Assembly (NCBI GenBank): GCA_040901795.1
Contig: JBBDYH010000127.1
Span: 20,830-84,829 of the forward strand
DNA length: 64,000 bases
Reading direction: 5' to 3'
Origin: JBBDYH01 sp040901795
GTDB lineage: Bacteria > Planctomycetota > Planctomycetia > Pirellulales > JALHPA01
The notes below the pieces were generated by a model, which saw only the letters and a program-made list of their open reading frames with translations, was not told the DNA's origin and made no database searches. Position 1 is the stretch's first letter, and each line of letters opens with the position of its first letter. The translations under genes were made by a program, and so were the position numbers. Of this stretch, positions 25,190 through 34,335 are shown in pieces.

Positions 25190-25537
25190 CTACTCTTGCC
25201 GCTTCCGCTCGCGCTCCTCCGCTTCGACCTCTTCGCGGATGGTGCGGCCTAGCCACCAGCCCCAGATCAGATAGTGGAATAGCGCGATCACTCCGCCCAA
25301 CCCAAATACCAGCACGGCAACTACAGCCAGCGGCCCACCAAATTGGAGCATCAGTACAAACAGGGCCATGCAGAGCATCAGCCCGACGATGCCGGCCAGC
25401 AGGATTGAAACCCAGGCGCCGGGCTTCGGCGTCTGATCAGGCCGTCGAGGCGCAAGTGACTCGCGGTCAAAAGATGGCTGGCCGTTTTCCACGTATAGGA
25501 TGCATCCCAAGATCAAACGATCCGAATGGAGCATCAT
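25190..25537 (-). CDS. Small membrane protein of unknown function
   Basis: 115 residues from ATG at 25537 (MMLHSDRLILGCILYVENGQ). A longer frame opening at 25600 would include residues read from the palindromic element at 25568, so the shorter form is preferred. There are two strong membrane segments (about residues 43-66, VSILLAGIVGLMLCMALFVL, and 69-90) and a basic/acidic charged tail (EEVEAEERERKRQE) likely in the cytoplasm. I do not recognise the family. It is divergent from the redoxin and lies just downstream of mqnD on the same strand, 77 bases beyond the mqnD stop. Confidence 0.6.
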   Translation of the reverse strand: MMLHSDRLILGCILYVENGQPSFDRESLAPRRPDQTPKPGAWVSILLAGIVGLMLCMALFVLMLQFGGPLAVVAVLVFGLGGVIALFHYLIWGWWLGRTIREEVEAEERERKRQE

Positions 25538-25567
25538 ACGCGATGGTCGGCCGCTGTAGTAGGCAGT

Positions 25568-25614
25568 GTAGTCCTCTCGCTCCGCGAGAGGTTTCATCAC
25601 GCGGAGCGTGATGA

Positions 25615-25618
<4 letters not shown>
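25568..25618. repeat. REPIN-like element with two perfect hairpins
   Basis: GTAG, then CCTCTCGC TCC GCGAGAGG and TCATCACGC GGA GCGTGATGA, ending CTAC. The two hairpins have different cores but share the GTAG/CTAC ends. A single REP with nearly the same first core lies on the opposite strand at 62454-62477. The CTAC end supplies the TAG stop codon of mqnD. Confidence 0.88.
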
Positions 25619-26475
<857 letters not shown>

Positions 26476-26729
26476 GAGAGCGATGACCGACGGTGAATGT
26501 GCCTGCTTAGTGAGGAATGCGCGACTTGGCGTATGGCTGCGGAGTTCCGCATGATAGGCCGCGCCACTGGCGATCGTCAAACGGCGCGGTGGCGTATGGC
26601 AGAGAGTAAACCGTCGGCCCGTATTCCGCTTAACTCCCGTTAAACAACCGCAGGTCGTGGACGGACGATCCGCGGCGCAGTATCGTAAATGGACTCTTTT
26701 GCTCGACCGTTCGATGATGGGATGTGGCT

Positions 26730-29700
26730 ATGGCGGCAAGAAAACAGGCGCGTGGAATCTCGTTGGTGGTTGTCATTTTCGCGGTGATTGCTGGCGTAAG
26801 GGTCCGCCAACCGGGCGAGAGTTACACGGCCGCGGCGGAGCCGGCAGAAGCTACTGCACGAACGCAGACCGCTGAGCGTCCGAAGATCGACTTCGCCCGC
26901 CAAATCCGTCCGCTGTTAGAAAAGCACTGCCACGAGTGCCACGGAGCCACGAAGCAGGAGTCAGGATTTCGGTTGGACCTGAAAGCGGCGGCGATCCAAG
27001 GGGGCGATATCGGCCGCGCAATCGAGCCCGGCAAAAGCGGTGAGAGCCGCTTGATCCAAGCGATCATCGGCACGGCGGACGACATCTCGCAGATGCCACT
27101 GGAGCGCGAGCCGTTGTCGCAAGACGAGATCGCACTTTTGCGGGCCTGGATCGATCAAGGCGCGGTTTGGCCGGAGACAGAGGCAGGCGAGGTAAACGAC
27201 GCCAAAGACCATTGGGCATTTCAGTCGCCGGTGCGGCCGACTGTACCCGAAACGACTGAAAAGAACTGGCCACGCAATCCGATCGACGGTTTTGTCGTAG
27301 CGCGGCTTGAAAGCGAAGGCCTCCAGCCGTCTGCCGGGGCCGACCGGGCCACATTGCTCCGTCGGTTATCGCTCGATCTCATCGGCCTGCCGCCGACAAT
27401 CGCCGAACGGGATTCGTTCCTCGCCGATCAAAGCCCCGACGCTTATGGGAAACAAGTCGAGCGCTTGCTCGCTTCGCCGCACTATGGCGAGCGCTGGGGC
27501 CGTCACTGGTTAGACGCCGCGCGCTATGCCGACTCCGACGGATTCGAGAAGGACAAGTCGCGCACCGTCTGGTTCTATCGCGATTGGGTTGTGAACGCTT
27601 TCAACCGCGATCTGCCCTATGACCAGTTCATCATCGAGCAGCTAGCTGGTGACCAGTTGGAGAATGCCACGCAGGATCAGATCGTAGCCACGGGTTTCTT
27701 GCGGAACTCGATGCTCAACGAAGAAGGGGGCATCGATCCGGAGCAATTCCGCATGGAGGCGATGTTCGACCGGATGGACGCCATCGGCAAAGGCATGCTC
27801 GGTCTCACGATTCAATGCGCCCAGTGCCATACGCACAAATTCGACCCGCTCCTGCACGAGGAGTATTACCGACTGTTCGCATTCCTCAACAACGACCACG
27901 AGGCGCAACGCCTGGTCTACACGCCGGATGAAATGATGACGATCGATCGCGTACGGCGCGAGCGGCAGGCGATCGAGGCCGAGTTGCAGCACAAGTACGG
28001 CGATTGGCAGGAGCGAATGGCGAGGTGGGAGGATCAGGCGAAGGCCAGTGCCGTTGAATGGAAGGTGCTCGTCCCTGACGAGGCCAGCGAACCGGAAGGC
28101 GGCGCTAAGATCACCACGTTGAAAGACCACTCGATGCTCTGCTCGGGCTATGCGCCGACGAAGTGCAATTACCTCGTCAAAGGCCAAACCGACTTGAGGA
28201 ACATCACGGCGATCCGGCTGGAAGCGCTGAACGATCCCAACCTGCCGGCAGGCGGGCCAGGTCGCTCCTTCAAAGGAACGTTCGCCCTGACGCAGATTAA
28301 AATCGAAGCCGCACCGTCCGCTGAAAAAGACAAGAAGCAGCCAATCAAGATCGCCAAAGCGACCGCCGACTTCGCCCAGAACGAGACGCCGTTGGAACCC
28401 AATTTCGACGACCGATCCGGTAAGAAACGCATGGTCGGCCCAGTCGAGTTCGCCATCGACGGCAAGGACGAAACCGCCTGGGGCATCGACTCCGGCAACG
28501 GACGACGGAATCAGCCACGAAACGCCGTATTTGTATTTGAGAAGCCGATCGACTTCGAGAATGGCGCGGCGCTGGCGATCACGCTGACGCAGAACCACGG
28601 CGGTTGGAACAGCGACGATCATCAGAACAACCTCCTGGGCCGGTTCCGTATTTCTGTGACCACGGCCAGCTCGCCGGTCGCCGATCCGTTGCCGGCGCAT
28701 GTCCGCGAGATCCTTTCGATTCCGCGGGACCAGAGATCGCCGAGCCAAATCACGGCGGTGTTCAACTATTGGCGAACCACGGTGCCGGAGTGGAAAGAAG
28801 CCAATGAGCGAATCGAGGAGCTTTGGAAACAGTGGCCCGCCGGTTCGACCCAACTCACCGTGCTAAGTCGCGAAGAGCCACGTGCCACGCATGTGCTGCG
28901 ACGCGGCGATTTTCTCAAACCGACCGAATCCGTGACGGCCGGCGTGCCAGCGTTTTTGCACCCCTTGCCGGCCGATGCGCCCCCCACGCGGCTCACCTTT
29001 GCCCGCTGGCTGGCCGACCGGCGCAGCCCGACAACAGCGCGGGCGATGGTGAACCGGATTTGGCAGGCGTATTTTGGCACCGGCATTGTCAGTACCGCGG
29101 AAGACCTCGGTACACAGAGCGAACCGCCGTCGCACCCGGCTTTGCTCGATTGGCTGGCCGTCGAGTTCATGGATCACGGCTGGAGCATCAAGCACGTGCA
29201 CCGGCTGATCGTCACCTCGGCGACCTACCGGCAGTCATCGCACGTCACGCCGGAGCTTTATGCGCGGGACCAGTACAATCGGCTATTGGCGCGCGGACCG
29301 CGGCTGCGCGTCGAAGGGGAGATCGTGCGCGACATCGCACTGGCCGTGAGCGGCCTTTTGAACCCCAGGATCGGCGGCCCCAGCGTGATGCCGCCTGCGC
29401 CGGAGTTTCTGTTCCGCCCGCCGGCAAGCTACGCACCATTTCCCTGGGTGGAAGCCACCGGTCCGGACCGCTATCGCCGCGCTTTATACACCTTCCGCCG
29501 GCGCTCGACACCGTATCCGATGCTGTCCAACTTCGACGTGCCGAATGCCGACACTTCGTGCGTGCGTCGGGTGCGCTCCAACACTCCGCTGCAAGCGCTC
29601 ACGACACTGAATGAGGCGCTGTTCGTCGAATCGGCGCAGGCGCTTGGGCGTCGTATGTTGGCCGAGGGCGGCAAGAACGACCCGGACAGGTTGTCGTTTG

Positions 29701-29939
29701 GTTTCCAACTGTGCACCAGTCGCGTGCCGACTGACGAGGAGCGGAATGAGCTCCTCGCCCTATTAAGGAGAACACAGAAACGCATTGCGGACGGATGGAT
29801 TAGCCCGTGGCAAATCGCCACCGGCAAAGAGGAAAAGCCGGCGGAGTTGCCGACCGGCGCCACGCCTGCTCACCTGGGCGCGTACGCAGTCGTCGCCCGC
29901 GTGCTGCTGAATCTGGATGAAACGATAACCAAAGAATGA
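26730..29939 (+). CDS. Planctomycete cytochrome C-containing DUF1549/DUF1553 protein
   Basis: 1069 residues with an N-terminal hydrophobic export signal (RGISLVVVIFAVIAG). Order of parts: PSCyt1 heme-binding segment with CHECH (C67, C70, H71) and a distal MPLEREPLSQDEIALLRAWI; DUF1549 (PSCyt2) with LLRRLSLDLIGLPPT; a central discoidin-like stretch (about residues 470-650) starting ITTLKDHSMLCSG; and DUF1553 (PSD1) at the C-terminus with RWLADRRSPTTARAMVNRIWQ and CVRRVRSNTPLQALTTLNE. By family it is an exported heme protein of unknown reaction, nearly always next to a DUF1501 gene, as here. GTG 26724 is an alternative start. Confidence 0.9.
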   Translation: MAARKQARGISLVVVIFAVIAGVRVRQPGESYTAAAEPAEATARTQTAERPKIDFARQIRPLLEKHCHECHGATKQESGFRLDLKAAAIQGGDIGRAIEPGKSGESRLIQAIIGTADDISQMPLEREPLSQDEIALLRAWIDQGAVWPETEAGEVNDAKDHWAFQSPVRPTVPETTEKNWPRNPIDGFVVARLESEGLQPSAGADRATLLRRLSLDLIGLPPTIAERDSFLADQSPDAYGKQVERLLASPHYGERWGRHWLDAARYADSDGFEKDKSRTVWFYRDWVVNAFNRDLPYDQFIIEQLAGDQLENATQDQIVATGFLRNSMLNEEGGIDPEQFRMEAMFDRMDAIGKGMLGLTIQCAQCHTHKFDPLLHEEYYRLFAFLNNDHEAQRLVYTPDEMMTIDRVRRERQAIEAELQHKYGDWQERMARWEDQAKASAVEWKVLVPDEASEPEGGAKITTLKDHSMLCSGYAPTKCNYLVKGQTDLRNITAIRLEALNDPNLPAGGPGRSFKGTFALTQIKIEAAPSAEKDKKQPIKIAKATADFAQNETPLEPNFDDRSGKKRMVGPVEFAIDGKDETAWGIDSGNGRRNQPRNAVFVFEKPIDFENGAALAITLTQNHGGWNSDDHQNNLLGRFRISVTTASSPVADPLPAHVREILSIPRDQRSPSQITAVFNYWRTTVPEWKEANERIEELWKQWPAGSTQLTVLSREEPRATHVLRRGDFLKPTESVTAGVPAFLHPLPADAPPTRLTFARWLADRRSPTTARAMVNRIWQAYFGTGIVSTAEDLGTQSEPPSHPALLDWLAVEFMDHGWSIKHVHRLIVTSATYRQSSHVTPELYARDQYNRLLARGPRLRVEGEIVRDIALAVSGLLNPRIGGPSVMPPAPEFLFRPPASYAPFPWVEATGPDRYRRALYTFRRRSTPYPMLSNFDVPNADTSCVRRVRSNTPLQALTTLNEALFVESAQALGRRMLAEGGKNDPDRLSFGFQLCTSRVPTDEERNELLALLRRTQKRIADGWISPWQIATGKEEKPAELPTGATPAHLGAYAVVARVLLNLDETITKE

Positions 29940-29940
29940 T

Positions 29941-30011
29941 TAGCCGCAAATCCACGCGAATAGACGCGAATACAGCACCTATTCGCGTTCATACGCGTCT
30001 ATTCGCGGCCA
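29941..30011. repeat. Inverted repeat between the DUF1553 and DUF1501 genes
   Basis: TAGCCGCAAATCCACGCGAA continuing to 29972 pairs with its near-complement TATTCGCGTTCATACGCGTC continuing to 30011, forming a long imperfect hairpin. It begins directly after the stop codon of the upstream gene and ends about 30 bases before the next start. It may act as a transcript-processing or mRNA-stability element, but that is a guess. Confidence 0.85.
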
Positions 30012-30042
30012 ATCCGAGAAATCAACCTGTACGGTGTCCGAT

Positions 30043-31476
30043 ATGAATTCTCCATCTGTTCTCAACAACGCTTCTCGGCGCATCACTCGCCGTTGGTTCT
30101 TTGAGGAGTGCCGCGTTGGTTTGGGCGCGATTGCCTTGTCGAACCTTTTTGGCAGCGCTAGTGTTTCGCGAGCGGCTACGGCGGGCTTCAACCCCCTGGC
30201 CCCCAAGCCGCCGCATTTTCCCGGCAAAGCCAAAAACGTCATCTTCCTGTTCATGGCCGGCGCCCCGTCGCATCTCGAGCTGTTCGACAACAAGCCGCAA
30301 TTGGCGAAGTTCGACGGCCAGCTCCCGCCAGCCGAGCTGATCAAAAACTACCGCGCCGCCTTCATCAATCCCAACAGCAAGCTCCTCGGCCCCAAATTCA
30401 ATTTTGCCAAACATGGCCAAAGCGGCGCCGAGCTCTCGGAGTTGTTGCCGCACCTGTCCACGGTGGTCGACGACATCGCCCTCGTCCGCTCGATGGTCAC
30501 CGACGCCTTCAACCATGCGCCGGGTCAGATCTTCATGAATACCGGCTCCCAACAGTTCGGCCGCCCCAGCATGGGCTCGTGGGTTACTTACGGGCTGGGG
30601 AGTGAGTCGCAAGACCTGCCGGGCTACGTGGTGCTGCAATCGGGCAGCAAAGGGCCCAGCGGCGGTTCCTCGAACTTTGGCTGCGGGTTTTTGCCGACGG
30701 TTTACCAGGGCGTGCCGTTCCGTGGAGTTGGCGATCCGGTGCTCTTCCTCTCGAACCCCGCTGGCTTCGATGCCGAAACGCAGCGGGACTCGCTGGAGAC
30801 GCTGCGGCGGCTCAACGAGAAGCGGCTGGGCCTGATGGGTGATCCCGAGATCGCCACGCGGATCAATTCGTTTGAGCTGGCCTATCGCATGCAGACGAGC
30901 GCCCCGGAGCTGATGGATATCACCCGCGAATCCAAAGAGACGCTGGATCTCTACGGCGCCGAACCCGGTAAACCGAGCTTCGCCAACAACTGCCTACTCG
31001 CGCGGAGGCTCGTCGAGCGCGGCGTGCGGTTCGTGCAGCTCTTTCACGAGGCGTGGGACCATCACGGCGACTTGACCAACGGCCTGAAGGGACAGACCAA
31101 GCTCACCGATCAATCTTCAGCGGCCTTGATCAAGGACCTCAAGCAGCGCGGGCTGCTCGACGACACGCTCGTCATCTGGGGCGGCGAATTCGGCCGCACG
31201 CCGATGGTGCAAGGCGGCAACGACGGCCGCGACCACCATCCCAACGCTTTTACTATGTGGCTGGCCGGCGGCGGCATCAAGCCGGGCATCACGCTGGGGG
31301 AGACGGACGAATTCGGCTTCAACGTGACCGCCGACAAGGTCCACGTCCACGACCTGCATGCCACGATCCTGCACCTGTTGGGCTTCGATCACACCAAGCT
31401 CACGGTCCGCTTCCAAGGCCGCGACTTCCGGCTGACTGACGTGCATGGCGAGGTGGTCGCAAAGCTATTGGCTTGA
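30043..31476 (+). CDS. DUF1501 exported (Tat-type) sulfatase-like protein
   Basis: 477 residues from ATG 30043; GTG 30034 is an alternative. The N-terminus has a twin-arginine signal (ITRRWFFEECRVGLGAIAL). DUF1501 proteins share the alkaline-phosphatase/sulfatase-like fold. Visible landmarks are KNVIFLFMAGAPSHLELFD, AFNHAPGQIFMNTGS, RFVQLFHEAWDHHGDL, IWGGEFGRTPMVQGGNDGRD with HHPNAFTMWLAGGGIKPG, and the C-terminal VHDLHATILHLLGFDHTKLT. The conserved Asp/His residues suggest a metal site. Catalytic function is unproven for the family. It is one of a pair with the upstream heme-binding DUF1549/1553 protein. Confidence 0.9.
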   Translation: MNSPSVLNNASRRITRRWFFEECRVGLGAIALSNLFGSASVSRAATAGFNPLAPKPPHFPGKAKNVIFLFMAGAPSHLELFDNKPQLAKFDGQLPPAELIKNYRAAFINPNSKLLGPKFNFAKHGQSGAELSELLPHLSTVVDDIALVRSMVTDAFNHAPGQIFMNTGSQQFGRPSMGSWVTYGLGSESQDLPGYVVLQSGSKGPSGGSSNFGCGFLPTVYQGVPFRGVGDPVLFLSNPAGFDAETQRDSLETLRRLNEKRLGLMGDPEIATRINSFELAYRMQTSAPELMDITRESKETLDLYGAEPGKPSFANNCLLARRLVERGVRFVQLFHEAWDHHGDLTNGLKGQTKLTDQSSAALIKDLKQRGLLDDTLVIWGGEFGRTPMVQGGNDGRDHHPNAFTMWLAGGGIKPGITLGETDEFGFNVTADKVHVHDLHATILHLLGFDHTKLTVRFQGRDFRLTDVHGEVVAKLLA

Positions 31477-31598
31477 TAGCCGCAAGTCAACGACTTGCAG
31501 CTTGGCGAGCAGGGCGATGTAAACCCACCGATAACGCTCCACCCGAACGGCGGCTGCTATAATCTCAGTAACCCTTGTTCTTCAGGAGTCATTGGCCC

Positions 31599-32279
31599 AT
31601 GGCCAGTTGCATGATCATCGAAGACCGCCTAGAAGTGCCGCTAGCGGCGCGAACATTGGAGGAGTTCCGACGTTGGGCACTGTCGGACGAGTTTCCTGAA
31701 AGCGGACGGATCGATTTCATCAATGGTAACATCGAGATCGACATGTCGCCCGAAAATGCTTTCACACATGGCAGTCCGAAAGTCAAGTTAATTCAGGTAC
31801 TTGCTGCGGTCGTCGAAGAAGACGATATCGGCTACTTGTTTAGCGACCGGATGCGGTGTTCCTCCGTGCCGGCCGATCTATCGGCTGAACCGGACGTCAT
31901 CTTCATTTCGCACGACGCCCTAGACAGCGGGCACGTGAAGCTGATCGAGCAAAAGGGCGGCAACGAGGACGACTTCATCGAGATCGAGGGGCCGCCAGAT
32001 CTGGTCGTCGAAATCGTCAGCAAGAGCTCCGTCGGTAAGGACACCAAGCGTCTCCCGCCGGCGTATTTTAAGGCGGGTGTCCGCGAATTCTGGCTGATCG
32101 ACGCGCGTCGCGAGGAATTGTTTTTTGTGATTCATGGGCGCGGTCCACGCCGCTTTGTGGCGCAGCCCTGTGATGCAAGAAGCTTCCAGCGTTCAGAGGT
32201 GCTCAAACGGAAGTTTCACCTCGAGCGCAAGCGCGACCGTCGCGGGCATTGGCGGTACGACCTTCGAGTTAAAGGATGA
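31599..32279 (+). CDS. Uma2-family (DUF820) PD-(D/E)xK nuclease-like protein
   Basis: 226 residues from ATG 31599, with AGGAG nearby at a suitable distance. An upstream in-frame start at 31575 lacks support. The Uma2 fold is seen as RIDFINGNIEIDMSPEN, LSAEPDVIFISHDALD, PPDLVVEIVSKSS and the VREFWLIDARR core, with the acidic and Lys residues expected for a restriction-endonuclease-like active site. Uma2 genes are abundant in planctomycetes and cyanobacteria and their role is unsettled. It lies between two DUF1549/1501 pairs without obvious link to them. A TATAAT box at 31558-31563 lies about 35 bases before the start. Confidence 0.85.
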   Translation: MASCMIIEDRLEVPLAARTLEEFRRWALSDEFPESGRIDFINGNIEIDMSPENAFTHGSPKVKLIQVLAAVVEEDDIGYLFSDRMRCSSVPADLSAEPDVIFISHDALDSGHVKLIEQKGGNEDDFIEIEGPPDLVVEIVSKSSVGKDTKRLPPAYFKAGVREFWLIDARREELFFVIHGRGPRRFVAQPCDARSFQRSEVLKRKFHLERKRDRRGHWRYDLRVKG

Positions 32280-32289
32280 ATGCTTGTCT

Positions 32290-34245
32290 ATGCTAAGCAG
32301 ACAGTTGCTGTTGAGTTTTCCGTCCCACTGCCTCGTAACGTTCTTGTTGGCGACAATCGCGCGGTTCACTGTTGCGCAGCCGGAGTCTACGCAGGCAAGT
32401 CAGCCGTCGCCTGAATCGTCGGGGGCAGCGCGCAAGACCATCGACTTTGCCCACGACGTCCTACCGCTGCTGAAGGCGCATTGCGTCAAGTGCCACACCG
32501 GCGAGGAGCCGGAGGGAGAGTTCTCAATGGCTACGCGTGAGGCGTTACTGACGGCGGGCGTCGTTGCGCCAGGCAAAAGCGGCGAGAGCGAGCTTATCAA
32601 GCGCGTCACATCAAAGGACCCCGACGAGCAAATGCCGCCCGAGGGGGAGCGACTGAGCGAAAAGCAAGTCGAGATCCTGCGCCGCTGGATCGACGAGGGG
32701 TTGCCCTGGCAAGAGGGTTTTGCGTTCGGCAAGCCGGCGTATGTAGCGCCGCTTGTGCCGCGGCGGCCGGAGTTGCCGCCGGTGCAAGCAGGCCGCGACA
32801 ATCCGGTCGATCGGTTGATTGACGCCTATTTTGCCGAACACAAGATCGAGCGGCCAGCCCTCGTCGGCGACGAAACATTCTTACGCCGTGTATATCTCGA
32901 TGTGATTGGCCTTCTACCGGCACCCGAACAGCGCGAAGCGTTCTTAAACGACACGTCGCCAGACAAGCGCGAGCAGCTCGTACAAAAGCTGCTGGCAGAC
33001 GACCGCGCCTACGCCGAGCACTGGCTGACGTTCTGGAACGATCTGCTGCGCAATGATTACGCCGGAACCGGCTATATCGACGGCGGACGCGAACAGATCA
33101 CCGGCTGGTTGTATCCTGCCTTGCTGACCAACAAGCCCTACGACCAGTTCGTCCGCGAGCTGATCAACCCGCGGCCGGAAGCGGCTGGCTTTATCAAGGG
33201 GATCAAGTGGCGCGGACGCGTCAACGCCAGCCAGACGCCCGAGATCCAGTTCGCCCAGAACATTTCGCAGGTGTTTCTGGGCATCAACATGAAGTGCGCC
33301 TCTTGCCACGACAGTTTCATTGACGACTGGAAACTCGACGACGCCTACGGCCTGGCGGCGATCATCGCAGACAAGCCGCTCGAAATCTTCCGCTGCGATC
33401 AGCCGACGGGCCAGACCGCGCATGCGAAATTCGTTTTCCCAGAATTGGGCGAACTCGATCCCGCCTTGTCGCGCGAAGAGCGACTGGCGTTACTGGCTGA
33501 GCTGATCACGAACGCGAAGAATGGCCGACTCGCCCGCACGATCGTGAATCGCATTTGGCATCGGCTCGTGGGGCGGGGAATCGTCCATCCGGTCGATGCT
33601 TTGGGAAACGCTCCTTGGAACAGGGACCTGCTCGATTATCTTGGAGTCCACTTGGCCGAGAATGAGTATGATTTGAAAAAGACGATCGAATTGATTGTCA
33701 CGTCGCAGACCTATCAGTCGCAGACGGTCGCCCTGCCTGGTGAGACGAGTGCCGACGAATACGTCTACCGCGGGCCCCTGGCCAAACGGCTGACTGCCGA
33801 GCAGTTTGTGGACGCGATCTGGCGGATCACTGGTACGGTGCCGTCACAACCGGCCGCCAAGTTTGGCGACCGTGGCGGCGAATCGGTGCGTGCGGCGCTG
33901 GTGAATTCCGACGTCCTTATGCGATCGCTCGGCCGGCCAAACCGCGAGCAAGTAGTCACGACGCGACCCGATGACTTGAGCACGCTTGTGGCGCTCGACT
34001 TGACCAACGGTGCGGCGCTAGCGGACCTGCTCGACCGAGGAGCGAAGAATATCTGCAAGCGACATTCCGAATGGGATACCGGAGAGTTGACTCATTGGTT
34101 GTATCGCATCGCGCTGTGCCGCGAACCAACGGCCGAGGAATTAGTGGTGGCCATGCAAGTCGTCGGCGAACCGCTTACCGACGAGCGCGTCGCCGATTTG
34201 CTGTGGACGGTGTTTATGCTGCCGGAGTTTCAGCTTGTGAAGTGA
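32290..34245 (+). CDS. Planctomycete cytochrome C-containing DUF1549/DUF1553 protein (short form)
   Basis: 651 residues from ATG 32290; the frame is open for another 52 codons upstream, overlapping the Uma2 gene, but the signal-like start SRQLLLSFPSHCLVTFLLAT begins here. A single heme-binding segment CVKCHTG (C65, C68, H69) is followed by the distal MPPEGERLSEKQVEILRRWI, then DUF1549 (LRRVYLDVIGLLPAPEQRE) and DUF1553 (NRIWHRLVGRGIVHPVDALGN; LGRPNREQVVTTRPDDLSTL). It lacks the discoidin-like insert of the copy at 26730 and is about 420 residues shorter. A DUF1501 gene follows 90 bases downstream, as in the first pair. Confidence 0.88.
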   Translation: MLSRQLLLSFPSHCLVTFLLATIARFTVAQPESTQASQPSPESSGAARKTIDFAHDVLPLLKAHCVKCHTGEEPEGEFSMATREALLTAGVVAPGKSGESELIKRVTSKDPDEQMPPEGERLSEKQVEILRRWIDEGLPWQEGFAFGKPAYVAPLVPRRPELPPVQAGRDNPVDRLIDAYFAEHKIERPALVGDETFLRRVYLDVIGLLPAPEQREAFLNDTSPDKREQLVQKLLADDRAYAEHWLTFWNDLLRNDYAGTGYIDGGREQITGWLYPALLTNKPYDQFVRELINPRPEAAGFIKGIKWRGRVNASQTPEIQFAQNISQVFLGINMKCASCHDSFIDDWKLDDAYGLAAIIADKPLEIFRCDQPTGQTAHAKFVFPELGELDPALSREERLALLAELITNAKNGRLARTIVNRIWHRLVGRGIVHPVDALGNAPWNRDLLDYLGVHLAENEYDLKKTIELIVTSQTYQSQTVALPGETSADEYVYRGPLAKRLTAEQFVDAIWRITGTVPSQPAAKFGDRGGESVRAALVNSDVLMRSLGRPNREQVVTTRPDDLSTLVALDLTNGAALADLLDRGAKNICKRHSEWDTGELTHWLYRIALCREPTAEELVVAMQVVGEPLTDERVADLLWTVFMLPEFQLVK

Positions 34246-34247
34246 TT

Positions 34248-34304
34248 CGTTTAGCAGTCGCCGGCACGGCGACGCGCTCGTTTAGCAGTCGCCGGCACGG
34301 CGAC
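34248..34304. repeat. Two direct copies of a 26-bp palindromic unit
   Basis: CGTTTAGCAGTCGCCGGCAC followed by GGCGAC occurs at 34248-34273 and again, identical, at 34279-34304. The core GTCGCC GGCAC GGCGAC is a hairpin. It sits between the DUF1553 and DUF1501 genes of the second pair. Confidence 0.9.
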
Positions 34305-34335
34305 TAACCGACAGCTCATTCCGCGGAGGGGAACC

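Noticed and set aside
27642..28853. 403-codon minus-strand frame antisense to the first DUF1549/1553 gene
   Set aside because: Same shadow effect; the plus-strand protein has conserved motifs over this stretch.
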